A DNA stretch of 64,000 bases from Beverwykella pulmonaria. Its lineage: Eukaryota; Ascomycota; Dothideomycetes; Pleosporales; Melanommataceae. Positions 12,401 to 22,751 of this stretch are shown one piece after another. Both the position numbers and the translations under genes were made by a program. The DNA lies in NCBI GenBank assembly GCA_001599595.1, contig BCHH01000003.1, positions 2,478,263-2,542,262 on the forward strand, written 5' to 3'. Positions within the stretch are counted from its first letter, which is position 1, and each line of letters starts with the position of its first letter. The notes beneath the pieces were generated by a model. That model searched no databases, had not been told where the DNA came from, and saw nothing but the letters and a program-made list of their open reading frames with translations.

Positions 12401-13308
12401 TCATTCCAATTCTTCCCTCAAATATACTCCGCCTCTCTCCCACGAAGTAGGGTTAGCGCTCCCTTTGCCATCCATGGAGAACAGGGTAGATACCCGCGCG
12501 GCAAATTCACTTTCCAACAATCTGGGCCATCCGTAATCTTCCTCGCATAAGCAAAAGCCCAGTCCATAGTACAAGGTAAGCTCTTTCTCTTCCCAGGCCT
12601 GAAACTCCCATACGGAAGAGCAAGTGAGTCACTCTTCACGACTTTGACTTCGCTGCCCGAACCGATTGGGTTCTGAAAAAAATCTACCCAGGAACCTTTT
12701 CGCTGCCCAGTGTCTCCACAAAAATGCGCCCTTAGCACAATGCATGCCCAACCGCCCGTCGGCTATTCTGGGTGCCTTCACTCTACACCACGCTACTGGC
12801 CCTATCGACAATGTCACGGCGCAGTATCACACGCGTGGTTTTGGACAATGTCTCGAATGATGTGACATGGAGAGACCTTCCAGAAGCTTCGACTGATATG
12901 TTAGATTTCGGGTTGCGAAATTGAGGAATCGACCCGGCCCGACCTTCGGGCTCAGTGAACACTGCCCGCAATTCATCGCGTAGGTTCACGCGAGTGAATG
13001 CTGTGTGGTCGTCCTAGCGTAGAAATGGGCACGTTTTTGAATTCCCGAGAATGCGGCACATTCACTTCAACGCTAGACCATCTTAGCATCTCCATCTAGC
13101 CTATTTTAGAACTACCTAATTCCGCGAGTCATATTAGCATGGCACATGCGAACTGCAATTTTCCCGCCGAAGGAAGAGTACACCCGTTATATGCACGCAT
13201 GAACCTTTGTCGTCATCGTTTTCTTCGCAAGATTCCATTTAACCGAAGAGTAATGCTGGATTAGGTAAGTAAGCACACGATCGCACCCATGTTGGGAGCG
13301 TCTTTAAA

Positions 13309-13560
13309 ATGATGTCTGGAGATAGCCTATGGCACACAACGCGAGCTGCGTTGTTATTTGTAGGGTATCTCGTTGTTTTCTCATGGTTTTCGTTTCCAAC
13401 AGTTGTTAGTGTTATTGGGCGTTATAATATCGTATCTAGTGAGGAATATCTAGAAGATTCGTCGACTCTGCGCTGTACTCACGACAGCGAGATAATAATT
13501 TCCGAATTTTATTTTGGCTTGCTCGCAGCTATTACATTCCTACTCTTGCACTGGATTTGA
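13309..13560 (+). CDS. Possible small membrane protein (83 residues), doubtful
   Basis: An ATG-initiated frame of 83 codons with two hydrophobic stretches (about residues 13-37 and 66-83) separated by a polar segment. There is no homology I recognise, no neighbour context, and it sits at the edge of an AT-rich degenerate region where chance open frames are common. Listed for completeness only. Confidence 0.15.
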   Translation: MMSGDSLWHTTRAALLFVGYLVVFSWFSFPTVVSVIGRYNIVSSEEYLEDSSTLRCTHDSEIIISEFYFGLLAAITFLLLHWI

Positions 13561-13718
13561 ATTTTGAACTGCATGGTAGTTAATGTTGCAGTGGTAGCTT
13601 CTTACCTCAGGAATATTCCTCACTAGATACGGACTCTTTTATACTTTAGATATCATATCGCCACTGAAAATCTCTAGTACTTGCATGGTAAACTATAGTA
13701 GAGGGTAGATTTAGGATT

Positions 13719-15970
13719 CTAAGTGCACGCTGCACGACCTCTCCTACACAGGCATTGTAAAGAGCTCTGCTGCTCCCCTTCTTCTTCCATAAAACACGAA
13801 AACACGGCCCGACTGCGGTATTGGTTCAGATCGAGGATCTTAACATTTCGCCCATCAACAAGGATAGCGTCTGCCTCGGGGTCATAGAATCTTTCAATCA
13901 GAGATATCACAGTACACTTCCCACTACCTGATGGACCGACCAGAGCAACGAATTGGCCCGGATTCACCGTTAGATTGAAGTCCTCTAATACAGCCATTTT
14001 CTTTCTGGTCGGGCATCGAAAGCCGCCACCTGTGATCACAATGTGGCCCTCAATCGTTTCGATGCACTCGCCATCCTTAAACAAGGTGTCAATACGTGGC
14101 TGGCGATCAAATAATATTTTGAGCTCTGCCCATATCAGCTGCGTACTGTGAGCTATAGTCTTAAATATAGCAAATAGAGAAAGTTGGGAAAAGAAATACT
14201 GACGTGCAAAAGCGAAAATTGTCCGGTACTCTGTGCACCAAATACAACTGCTACGAAGCAGATATAAACTGCAGCGAGTCGTACACATTAGAAAACGGGG
14301 GTTCCACCATACCAGAAACCGAGTGCCATGTAAAGATAGGTAAGGGATTGAGAGGCTGCATAAAACGCCGAAGATTTTAGGACTGATTGGAAGCTTTTGC
14401 GAGCTTGTTCAGTCCGAGAAGCCTCATACTAGGATAGAATGTCCTCTTCCCGCGTAAGGGAAGCGACAGTTCTAATGGCGGATACCGCTTCGCAAGCATA
14501 ACTAGCCGAAGCTGCAGAAGCTTCTTTGACATGGCATGAGTGTAGCGAGGACTGAGAACCTCAGGCATCTGCAGACAAGGAGCACAGGAACAGCAGAGGC
14601 GTCAACGTAGGCAATGTCCTGCTGAAAGAGACTTGTAAACGCCTTGTTCTTGACCATGTGAACACGACGCCCGGAACAGTACGCGAAAGCGACACCTTCA
14701 CCAACAAACGCAATGCACTGAAAAAAGCCTAAGATGAGATACATGAGACTCCAGAAGTTGGCTTTATGCTTTGTTTGCTCACTGTTGACAGAGGCTCCGT
14801 ATCCAAACAGAGCAACGATTTCTTTCGCGACATAAGCTGATGAGACAGGCTCACAGCGCCGCAGATTATTGACCAGAACAGGCCAAAGGTCACCCAATGC
14901 CACTTGGGGGTATTGAAACCAGCAATCGTCTTTATGAGTGACCACAAGGAGTATTTCCGACCATGGTCTTCGGCCCCAGTGCCTAGAGCTAGAATTATTT
15001 CGGTACGTGAAGGTTCAGAACCCACATTATGGTCTGGCTTCTTTTTTGTTGGATCTGAGTCAATTGCCTCTTTGCTGGTATCGCGGTTTCCACCCGGGAG
15101 GGATCTCGAGTCACATAAATTTTGCGCTCCCACGACTTTGGAATAAGCACAATTCAGCTCTAGGAGACGATTGTGTGATCCTTGTCCAACAAGGTGTCCC
15201 TTCTCCATTACAACTATATTGTCGGCATTTTTGATCGTGGACAGCCGATGAGGAACCATCATGGTGATTCTGCTAGTCGAAGCAGCGTCAAGAGCAACTT
15301 ATACAACTCCTTCGGATTTGGCGTCGAGTGTGGAGGAACAGGGTTTTCGGATTACTGACAACAGCGCGCCCAATCGCAATACGTTACCTCTGGCCGTCGA
15401 AAAGGAAAAGTCCTCTTTCACCAACTTTTGTTGAATACAAGTTTGGGGGTTTTTGATGCAGTTGTGCGCGTCTGCTACTTTTGCGGCTTCAATAATTCTC
15501 ATTATTGTTTGCTTTTGTGCCTTATGTTCAAATTCTGTGCCAATGAGCCCGTGTTAGATGTTCTCGCATATTGTCGTACTAAATAGAACCGGCTCTTGAC
15601 TGACTAATGATATTTGCTGTCAGCCATCGTATATTGAGATCGCTTATATTGTGACCATCAGGGAGAACGCAGCCTATAGAAGGTTGGTAGGACTGCCCGT
15701 ACTAACGATGACTGTCCGCTTGTCCGCAGTATAAGAAGATCTAATTTTTTTATAGCTAGAACATTGGATTAGATAGATATACTATGGAGATATTGTGGAG
15801 CTGTAATGTGCCGTGAACATGGGAAAGCTTTATCCCATCTGTTGATAAAGGTTCTAATTGTGAATCACGCTCGATAATATCAAATATTTTTGCTGCTGCG
15901 GAGAAACGGGTGGCAATAGCTTGAAAGTTGGACAAAACTTTACGGAGAAAGAACGCGCTGGTCATGTTTG
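13719..15970 (-). pseudogene. Relic of an MDR-type (ABCB, Pmd1/Mdr1-like) full ABC transporter
   Basis: On the minus strand the pieces of one full transporter lie in the correct order but in different frames and with stops. From high to low coordinate: the TMD1-NBD1 linker (15756-15965; FSAAAKIFDIIERDS), then an NBD1 piece without its Walker A (about 15600-15700; DGHNISDLNIRWL), the degenerate signature and ATPase core (about 15330-15400; QRxRIAIGRAVVSNPK), the D-loop LDAKSEGVV and H-loop VPHRLSTIKNAD (15180-15330), the linker and TMD2 start (NFWSLMYLILGFFQ, about 14730-14760), and NBD2 with Walker A GPSGSGKCT near 13925. NBD2 is cut off just after its Walker A region. Two glutamine codons of NBD1 are replaced by TAA (15384-15386 and 15299-15301). 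The living gene would have exported drugs or metabolites across the plasma membrane. Confidence 0.9.
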
Positions 15971-16599
15971 GTTCGTGACTAGATAATGTGAGCCTTCAAA
16001 AAGAGAAGTGATGGAGCTCAATGTGGAGCCCCAGAACAGCGACGCATATGAGCAGATCGGATAGTATGAACTAAAACCACATATCTCCATAACGGCAAGC
16101 ACGCCTGAGGAGGACCCGGATGGAGAGAATGTAAAGTATGCTCGTGGAATTAAGTTTGCGTCGTTATCTTCCGTGTGTCTTTCCTCGCTGGCATGTTCCT
16201 CAATTTAGGAAAGAACTAAGCAGGGACGATCCTTGACTGACAATCAAGACAGAATGAGAATATCATCTGGACTGCCCATCCGCGGATAACGGTGACGTTC
16301 AACTCATCGAAAGATGTAGGCTGGTATGGATTTGTATAGCGAGTAAACTATCCTGTCCGTTTTGGCCTTTCTTCATACTAACAAAATCGAGCATCATTAC
16401 ATTGAGCTCTCTTATAATGGGATACTGTGACAATACAGGTGGTGTAGGAGCGTGTCGGCACAAAAGCAACTTCAGTATGTTGCTTTTTCAGGTTGAAACA
16501 CTTGATACGCAGGTAAAACTAGAGTTACTCGGAAGTAGGGCCATCCGGAGAGCGCTGCCTCCCAGTAAAGCTCTGTTGACATGATTAACTTTCCTCTAG

Positions 16600-17041
16600 G
16601 ATCATCACGCGCGCCAATGCCACTGCATAGGTGTTCAGTATATCTATCATTGTGGCCGGCAGTGGTCTAGGAATGTCCAAGTCTATTTGGTACGGCGGCC
16701 ATCTTAGAACCTACCGACATTTCCAATGGGCCGGCATTCTATTGTTTGCTCAGATGCTTGGAGGGGTAGTCTTCCCGGGAGTCGCGGAAAATGTCTTCAC
16801 AACTTACCCTGCTTCCAACTTGGTTGAGAAAGTGCATGGACTCAATCCAAATGTAGTACTCGTGGTGGGTGCGGCAGACGTGCGCACGATGTTCATGAAC
16901 GTGGAATTGAGGAACGTTTTGATAGAGCATAATGATGCGGTTATGGAAACGCTATTCATTCCCGTTGCTCTATCTGTTGCCTCCTTAATCAGGGCGCTGG
17001 CAGCGGAATGGAAATCGGTTCAAGCAAAAGAGGAAAAGTAA
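16600..17041 (+). pseudogene. C-terminal fragment of an MFS drug transporter (DHA14-like)
   Basis: The frame 16631-17041 encodes the last roughly 130 residues typical of fungal 14-TM MFS efflux pumps: a glycine-rich helix, then LLFAQMLGGVVFPGVAENVF (where live pumps usually have FFQSLGGAIFLSVAQNVF-like sequence), a loop, then the final helix ending in AEWKSVQAKEEK, the usual tail (EWKSVKGKK). Nothing recognisable as the other 12 helices lies upstream, so this is a truncated copy. It is read away from the ABC relic, and the two probably belonged to one efflux or metabolite locus. It could be a terminal exon of a longer decayed gene. Confidence 0.75.
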
Positions 17042-18124
17042 GCTATGCCCAAACCGGTATTTTATAGGTTTTCACCAAAGCCCTTCGCACGGACCTGTGG
17101 CGTCATATGCCGCTCGAAATCATGTCCCAAGTTTTGGCATCCTTTCCGGTGAAGACTCATGCTCATGGTGCAGGGATAGTTCTCGTTGCTGCATTAGACC
17201 TTGCGCTGCGAGGTGAGTAATTCGGACCTTTCCTGCCTTGAACCCAGAGCCACGCGCTGATTGTTAGCGCGCCCAATACAACGCACAAAAAGTATAGAGA
17301 AGTGTGATATCACACTGCGTTAGCATACAAGCCGACGCCAACAATGTCCCACTTACGACTCCTCGAGACGCAGAACACGCGTAAGAACAACAGCAGACGC
17401 AAAAATGCCATACCAACGCCTCTCTTTTCCAATCGAAAGCATTCAGTCTAAGCCTAAGCCAAAGGATTTATATATCAGCTCATATTCACATTGGTTCCTG
17501 CGCAGAGCAGCAGGACAGAACCGCACTAGTTAGGTATAAGCCCACGAGGTCATATGTATCAGTAAAGCCTAAATTCTCGCGTGCCAGCGAATTTTATTTG
17601 GTTAAGAAAAAAAAAGGGGAAAGCCAAATGTCACATATCAATCGTGCATCAGCAGTGAAGAAAATCACAAACTGAGACAGAGAGAACGACGCTTTGACCA
17701 TAAAAAAAACAAACAGTGTTAATAGACACATCACATTGAATTAAAAGCCAATCAATACTTTTAGCCTCTCGCTGGTAATCGATAGCACTCCCGGATAAGA
17801 TGTTTCACGCGAAAGCAAAAAGAGAAAAAGGAAAAAACAGCCACAGGCATGCGCGATCATGCACATCTACACGGTCCTTTTCGATTCACTGTCTACACAC
17901 ATGCATGCCGTGATTACTCAACTTGGTATCTATGCCATGCCCATTGCTGACCGAGACCATGCAACCACACAACCCCATCGCAAAGCAAAAATCTGCAAGT
18001 GGGGAACAGCCCACGATCTTCTATCCACGGCCCAAAACGCCAATAATATTCCCTTTCTTGCTCACATCTCGTCATGTCATATGCTGGGGACTTTGAAGCC
18101 TTCTTCGGTAATCGAATCAGAGGT
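17042..18124. other. Intergenic, 3' side of the ArgRS gene
   Basis: No gene seen. AT-rich with several A-tracts (for example around 17605 and 17815) consistent with a terminator/3' UTR region for the minus-strand ArgRS gene. Confidence 0.5.
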
Positions 18125-20469
18125 TTACATCCTGCAAGCCGAATTAGTGAGGAATTGAAGATAACAGGAGGACCGACATACCTTTCTACTGGGCTCAGAC
18201 CAAGCAACCTCATCCCATTGTTTAGGACCTGCAACGCTGCCGAATACAGCGCCAATCTAGCAAGCATAGTTTCCCTCTCACTACCCACCACTTGCAGATG
18301 ATCATAGCTGCTGCTCACCGCATGCGTCATCTTAAACAGGTACGTCAGCACCGTCGCCGGCTCTTGTGTCTTGATCGTATTGATGAAGACGTCTGGGAAG
18401 CTCGCGAGCTGCCTGACAAGGTCGATGGCGTGGGGTTCGTTGAGAAGGGTGAGGTCGGCGGCTGTCAGGTCGGAGGGAATGTCGGGTACCTTTTCGGAGG
18501 CTTTGCGGTAGATGGAGCATAGACGAGCGTGCGCATATTGGAGGTAGGGACCGGTGTCGCCTTCGAAGGACGTCATGCGATCCATGTCGAAGTCGTAGTG
18601 GTTGATTCTGCATTAGGTATCAGTAGGAGAGAGACACAGCGATGAAAGAGGGGAGCTTCTGGAAGTGACATACCGCTTGCCCTTCATATCCTGAATCATG
18701 ACGGCCGAGATACCTAGCAAATCTGCAATCTTGTCTGGATTCTCGACTTGCTTGTACTTCTCCTCGTTTGCCCTCATCACGTTGTGCATTTTCTCACCCA
18801 CTTCCTCTAGGATATCGTCGAGGAACTTCGCTGTGCCCTTCCTGGTGCTCATGCCCTTCACCATGCCGAAGTTGATATGCTGGCACCTGTCTGAAATGTC
18901 CTTGCGACCCATGATCTCCTCGATCTTGAAGAGCTGCGCAAGATGCAGATCCTGCTGTGATGCGACAACGTAGATCATCTTATCGAAGTGGTACTTGTCC
19001 ATACGCTCAGTGGCGGCGCCAATGTCTCGAGTCAGGTACAGTGAGGTGCCATCCTTCTTCTTGACGATCGCCTTCCCGAGCTTCTTCGAGTATTTCGTTA
19101 GGTCCACAATCACCGCACCGTCCGAGTCCTCGGAGACGCCCTTCTCTGCCATTAATTTGGCCGCATTATCCATGCTCTCGTCTTTGACTTGTGACTCTCC
19201 TGAGTAGTCATCGTATGAGATATTGAGGCGGGCATATGTTTGCTTGTACCTCTCGATGGACAAATCCCTGAAGCGCTTCCAGATTCCCAGGGCTTTCGGT
19301 TCGCCGTCCACCATTGCCTTGAAGTACGCCCTGGCCTGCTCATCCACGCCAGTGTCCAGGATCTTCTGTAACTCTGCTTCGAGCGCACTTGTGTCCTCGC
19401 CCTTCTCTTTCAGCTTGGTAATCTCCTCTTTCTTTGCCTTGGCCGACTCGGCCTCCTCACGAGCGTCCGCGCTGATCTTGACATACACGTCATAGAGATG
19501 ACCAATAGGATTCTTGACTAGCCCTTCCTCAGACCCATATTTCTCGAATCCCAACGCCAAAACACCGTACTGCTTCCCCCAGTCTCCCAGGTAATTCATC
19601 CTAATCACTTCCCATCCAGCACCTTCGTATAGATTCGCCAAGAAGCCGCCAATGATGGTAGATCGCAAATGACCTGCGTGGAAGGGCTTCGCGATATTGG
19701 GGGAGCTGAACTCGACGATTATCTTCTTGCGGCCAGAGGACGGGTCCTTCGGGTCGCGGAGGCCGAAGTTGGGATTGAAGCCAAACGATTTCCCAGACTT
19801 GAGGATCGTGGGGATGGTGAGCGAAATGAGGGGGGCGCCTTTGAAGAAAAAGCTTATCCACGTGCCGTTGATTGTTGGTTTTTCTATTAGGGGCGATTCG
19901 GGGAACTGTGAACTTTTCATTAGCCTCGAACTGTGGTAATCGATTACCTCTCTCAGAATGGCACATACATTGTCCACAAGCTCTTGGACAAATTCCTTCA
20001 TGTCCTTCCTCTTCTGCCTCAGCGCAGGCACTGCCAGCTGCAGATCGCCGTTCTCCGGCTTCATTGTCCATGCTAGCGTCGGGTATATTATACTCGCATC
20101 TATGCCACTGCTCTTCGATAGCAGCTCGGTAATGTGCGATCGGTAGATGTCGAACGGGTTCAAGGCGGGGTATGTGTTTGGCTCTTGGGGCACCGCGTCG
20201 AGGCCGATGTTCTTGAGCGTCGCAGAGAGCTCGTCGACAGACAGGGGAGTAATTTTGGACGCGTCCATCTTGGCGTGTGGTGCAAAGGGCTTGAGGTCTA
20301 CGTGTGAGTAGGCGGAGAAGTATTTGGGTTTGGCGGGGGGTAGCGGGCGAAATTTATCGCAGGGCGCGGGCAGGTGAGTCAAAGCGGTATGAGTCGCCAG
20401 CGGCCTCAGGAAAATGGGGGGAGCAGAATTGAACAAGTGACGTGTGGAGTGGCGGAGAGCGCGCTGCAT
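18125..20469 (-). CDS. Arginyl-tRNA synthetase, cytosolic/mitochondrial
   Basis: Class Ia synthetase that charges tRNA-Arg. Three coding exons (20469-18674, 18607-18182, 18131-18125) give 742 residues. The HIGH motif appears as HAGH at residues 264-267 and the KMSKS equivalent as MSTRKG at 540-545. The first junction restores the family motif RINHYDFD...RMTSFEGDTGPYLQYAHARL across a 66-nt intron. The last exon is only 7 nt: after VER, a 50-nt intron (GTATGT...CAG) adds the final base of Arg, Met and TAA, restoring the conserved VERM-type C-terminus. The first in-frame ATG (20469) begins a basic, serine-rich, acid-free stretch that looks like a mitochondrial presequence. A second ATG at 20268 (67 codons in) would give the cytosolic form. 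The open frame extends 34 codons further upstream but only from a TTG. Confidence 0.95.
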
Positions 20470-20879
20470 GCAGAGGCAGGGGGGGATTGGGAAGACTTGC
20501 AAGCTGTGGTGGTCTTCGATTGATGCGTCAGAGGAACAAACCAAAAATTGTGGAGGGGCAGTTTTTGCCAAGACGAGGCTGGGGGGAGCGAAATATCACA
20601 CTCAACTGCTGTTCGCCGTTGTAGATCAAACGAAGCTATTTTACAACCCTGATCTCCAGCGCCGTTCCTGATCGACACCCTAACCCCGTGAGTACATGTA
20701 AGATGAGAGCCATCCCCTAGATGATCTATGAACGCTGAACTCCAAATGCTTGAAATGCATGCCGATAACACCAAAACCGTACTCTTTCTATCCTGGGTGC
20801 CAGACGCCTCTGATGATGATGATGCATATGTAACCGACCTCGGTGACGCCAATAAATCTCCTAGATGAATTTGGCAGCG
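20470..20879. other. Spacer between ArgRS start and GT90 stop
   Basis: 410 bases between two tandem minus-strand genes. It should hold the ArgRS promoter and the GT90 3' UTR. No clear TATA box or other element was recognised. Confidence 0.5.
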
Positions 20880-22751
20880 TTATTCCTGCTTCTTCAAATC
20901 ATCAACGAAGCCCAGCTTCTCCCTCTTATCGTCTGACACCCGCGCATACTCCAGCAGCAGCCGCATAACATAGATCAGCATATCCTCCCTCCTCAAAACC
21001 TTCTCAGCCCAGTCCTTCCCAGCCATTGCAATCTTCTTCGCCTCTTCATCATGCGCGCCCTCGATCACCACCGTGCCATTCTTGGTCTTAAAATCAACAC
21101 CGGTTCCGATGAAGTAGTCCAGGATGCCATATGCATCTACGAATGAGTTCTCCATAGGGACGAAATGGAGCCAAGGAATGAGCCGGGAGTCGTGCCATTC
21201 AGAGTAGATGGTCGCTTTGATGGGCAGAGACGTAGAGCGCAGGAAGCCCCGATAACGCCCGCTGAAGCTGTTGCCGTCAATGTCCGGGAGAAACTTGTAC
21301 GCGTATTGCTTCTTCATCTGCATTGCGGGTTTGAGCTCGAAGTAAGGGTCTGTGTACGGACATTTCAAGTTGCCAGTCCCCGGAAAGCATATCAGATCCA
21401 CCATGCCCACGTCTGCGATTTGGTGTAGCCAGGACCCAAGATCTGTGTAGCGTGTCGCAGTCAAATGGTACGTCTTGTAGGATTGCAGGCTGAAGTTGGG
21501 ACCTTCACCGGGTCTGGAGAGGCTTTGCTCTGCTTGTTGGACTGCGGTCCCGTTCATCATGGAGACAAACCGGTGACGCTGAAAGCGGGTCCAGTTGTTT
21601 TCTCGATTTCGACCCCCATTTGCGGCGCCTCTCCACATGACCATGTCCCGTTTGCCCTCCCAATCGCCGCCGTGTTCCTCTCCTCCCGAGTAAAAGGGAT
21701 CATTTGTCCAGTACATGGCTGGCGGGATGAGTATGTCGTTGTTCATGGGCAACTTGGAGCCTCCAAAGACGGGGATCAGTGAGCGGGTTGTTTTTTGGGA
21801 GATGGGTTCCACGAACGAGCCATGCAATTCTCGAAGGTTGGGCTGTAGACATGGATCCTTAGCTGTGGTCCAATTTCCGACATAGCCCTCGAACGAGCCC
21901 TCCGGAAAGCCCGATGGGATAGGCGGAGGCCCACTGAAGTCAGTTACGGCGCTCGCATTCCGCGATGGAGAATCTGGATGGCATCCATCCCTAGCCAGAT
22001 TCCAGTACGGGCCCTCGCCAATCCAAGATATCTTAGCAGGCGTTCCAGGGTCCTCATCCAATCCTTTCAAGCCCGTGAACTGCGCTACGGTTTCTTTCAC
22101 AGGCGCAGGCCTCCTCGAGCTCTGTTCCACCTTGATATACTTGTTGATATCCTCCCACGGCACAATGACTCGGCTCTCATCCATAATATTGATTGGAATA
22201 TCAACGTCGGGTAGCCACTCTTGAATATTCGTGACCAGGTCCGTCCAAAGCTTGATCCACTCCCACTCCTTGTCAGTCTTCACGCTCACATTGCCATTCC
22301 TCACCGAGATGACATGCGAAAAGTGTTTCGCCTGCTGCCGAATTCCCTTGGCGTCAACGCCCCAGAACGGATTCAGGTCATGGTAGATCTGGTCGAAGTA
22401 ATCCTCGACAATGATGGCATTATGCTCCTTCGCATGCTGGAACCATTTGTCGAACCCGGGCGGCGGATGGCGACCCCTCCGCTTTCGATACGCGGCGCTT
22501 GTCGATGCCAAGTCGGTCGTCTGCTTCTCTAGCAATATGCGGTGTGTGCCGTACGCCTTCTTCATGAGATAGTCAATTGGGTGCGCCACAGGGTGTGACG
22601 GCTCGTAGCCCTGAGGCATGGCAATGGGCGCCAGCCGCTGAGGAGTGCGACCCCATAGCCATGCAGTTCCAATGAGAACAAAGGAAAGAGCGAAGCATAC
22701 GAGGGCACGAAATGACATGCGGGGAGACAAGAGTTGCGGTCGTTTGCGCAT
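20880..22751 (-). CDS. GT90 (CAP10-like) glycosyltransferase, type II membrane protein
   Basis: Uninterrupted frame of 623 residues, ATG at 22751, TAA at 20880. A short basic cytosolic head is followed by one membrane anchor (about 14-34), then a lumenal domain, the topology of Golgi glycosyltransferases. The C-terminal half carries the CAP10/GT90 signatures: WRGAANGGR at 373-381, LPDIDGNSFSGRY at 488-500 and YSEWHDSRLIPW at 517-528. The family includes the cryptococcal capsule protein Cap10 and xylosyltransferase Cxt1, and animal POGLUT1. It transfers sugars such as xylose from nucleotide donors to glycans or proteins. The exact donor and acceptor cannot be read from sequence. Length fits fungal members. 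It lies in tandem behind ArgRS with no sign of a functional link. Confidence 0.9.
   Translation of the reverse strand: MRKRPQLLSPRMSFRALVCFALSFVLIGTAWLWGRTPQRLAPIAMPQGYEPSHPVAHPIDYLMKKAYGTHRILLEKQTTDLASTSAAYRKRRGRHPPPGFDKWFQHAKEHNAIIVEDYFDQIYHDLNPFWGVDAKGIRQQAKHFSHVISVRNGNVSVKTDKEWEWIKLWTDLVTNIQEWLPDVDIPINIMDESRVIVPWEDINKYIKVEQSSRRPAPVKETVAQFTGLKGLDEDPGTPAKISWIGEGPYWNLARDGCHPDSPSRNASAVTDFSGPPPIPSGFPEGSFEGYVGNWTTAKDPCLQPNLRELHGSFVEPISQKTTRSLIPVFGGSKLPMNNDILIPPAMYWTNDPFYSGGEEHGGDWEGKRDMVMWRGAANGGRNRENNWTRFQRHRFVSMMNGTAVQQAEQSLSRPGEGPNFSLQSYKTYHLTATRYTDLGSWLHQIADVGMVDLICFPGTGNLKCPYTDPYFELKPAMQMKKQYAYKFLPDIDGNSFSGRYRGFLRSTSLPIKATIYSEWHDSRLIPWLHFVPMENSFVDAYGILDYFIGTGVDFKTKNGTVVIEGAHDEEAKKIAMAGKDWAEKVLRREDMLIYVMRLLLEYARVSDDKREKLGFVDDLKKQE

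Larger units (their letters stand above)
9398..13718. other. 4.3 kb gene-poor stretch with a GC-to-AT shift
   Basis: The GC-rich left half (to about 11.6 kb) is presumably the promoter and leader of the minus-strand gene at 9397. It contains a GGT microsatellite (9463-9495) and CTGT/CCCG short repeats near 9940-9970. The right half becomes AT-richer towards the transporter relic. The longest open frame here (9811-10773, +) opens with TTG and has no recognisable sequence. An 83-codon frame at 13309-13560 is listed separately. Confidence 0.5.

Noticed and set aside
17914..18124. Extension of the ArgRS second exon to 17914
   Set aside because: Sequence after VER does not match the family, while a 50-nt intron restores the conserved end.
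20470..20571. 34-codon N-terminal extension of ArgRS
   Set aside because: It starts with TTG and not ATG; the first ATG at 20469 already gives a plausible presequence.
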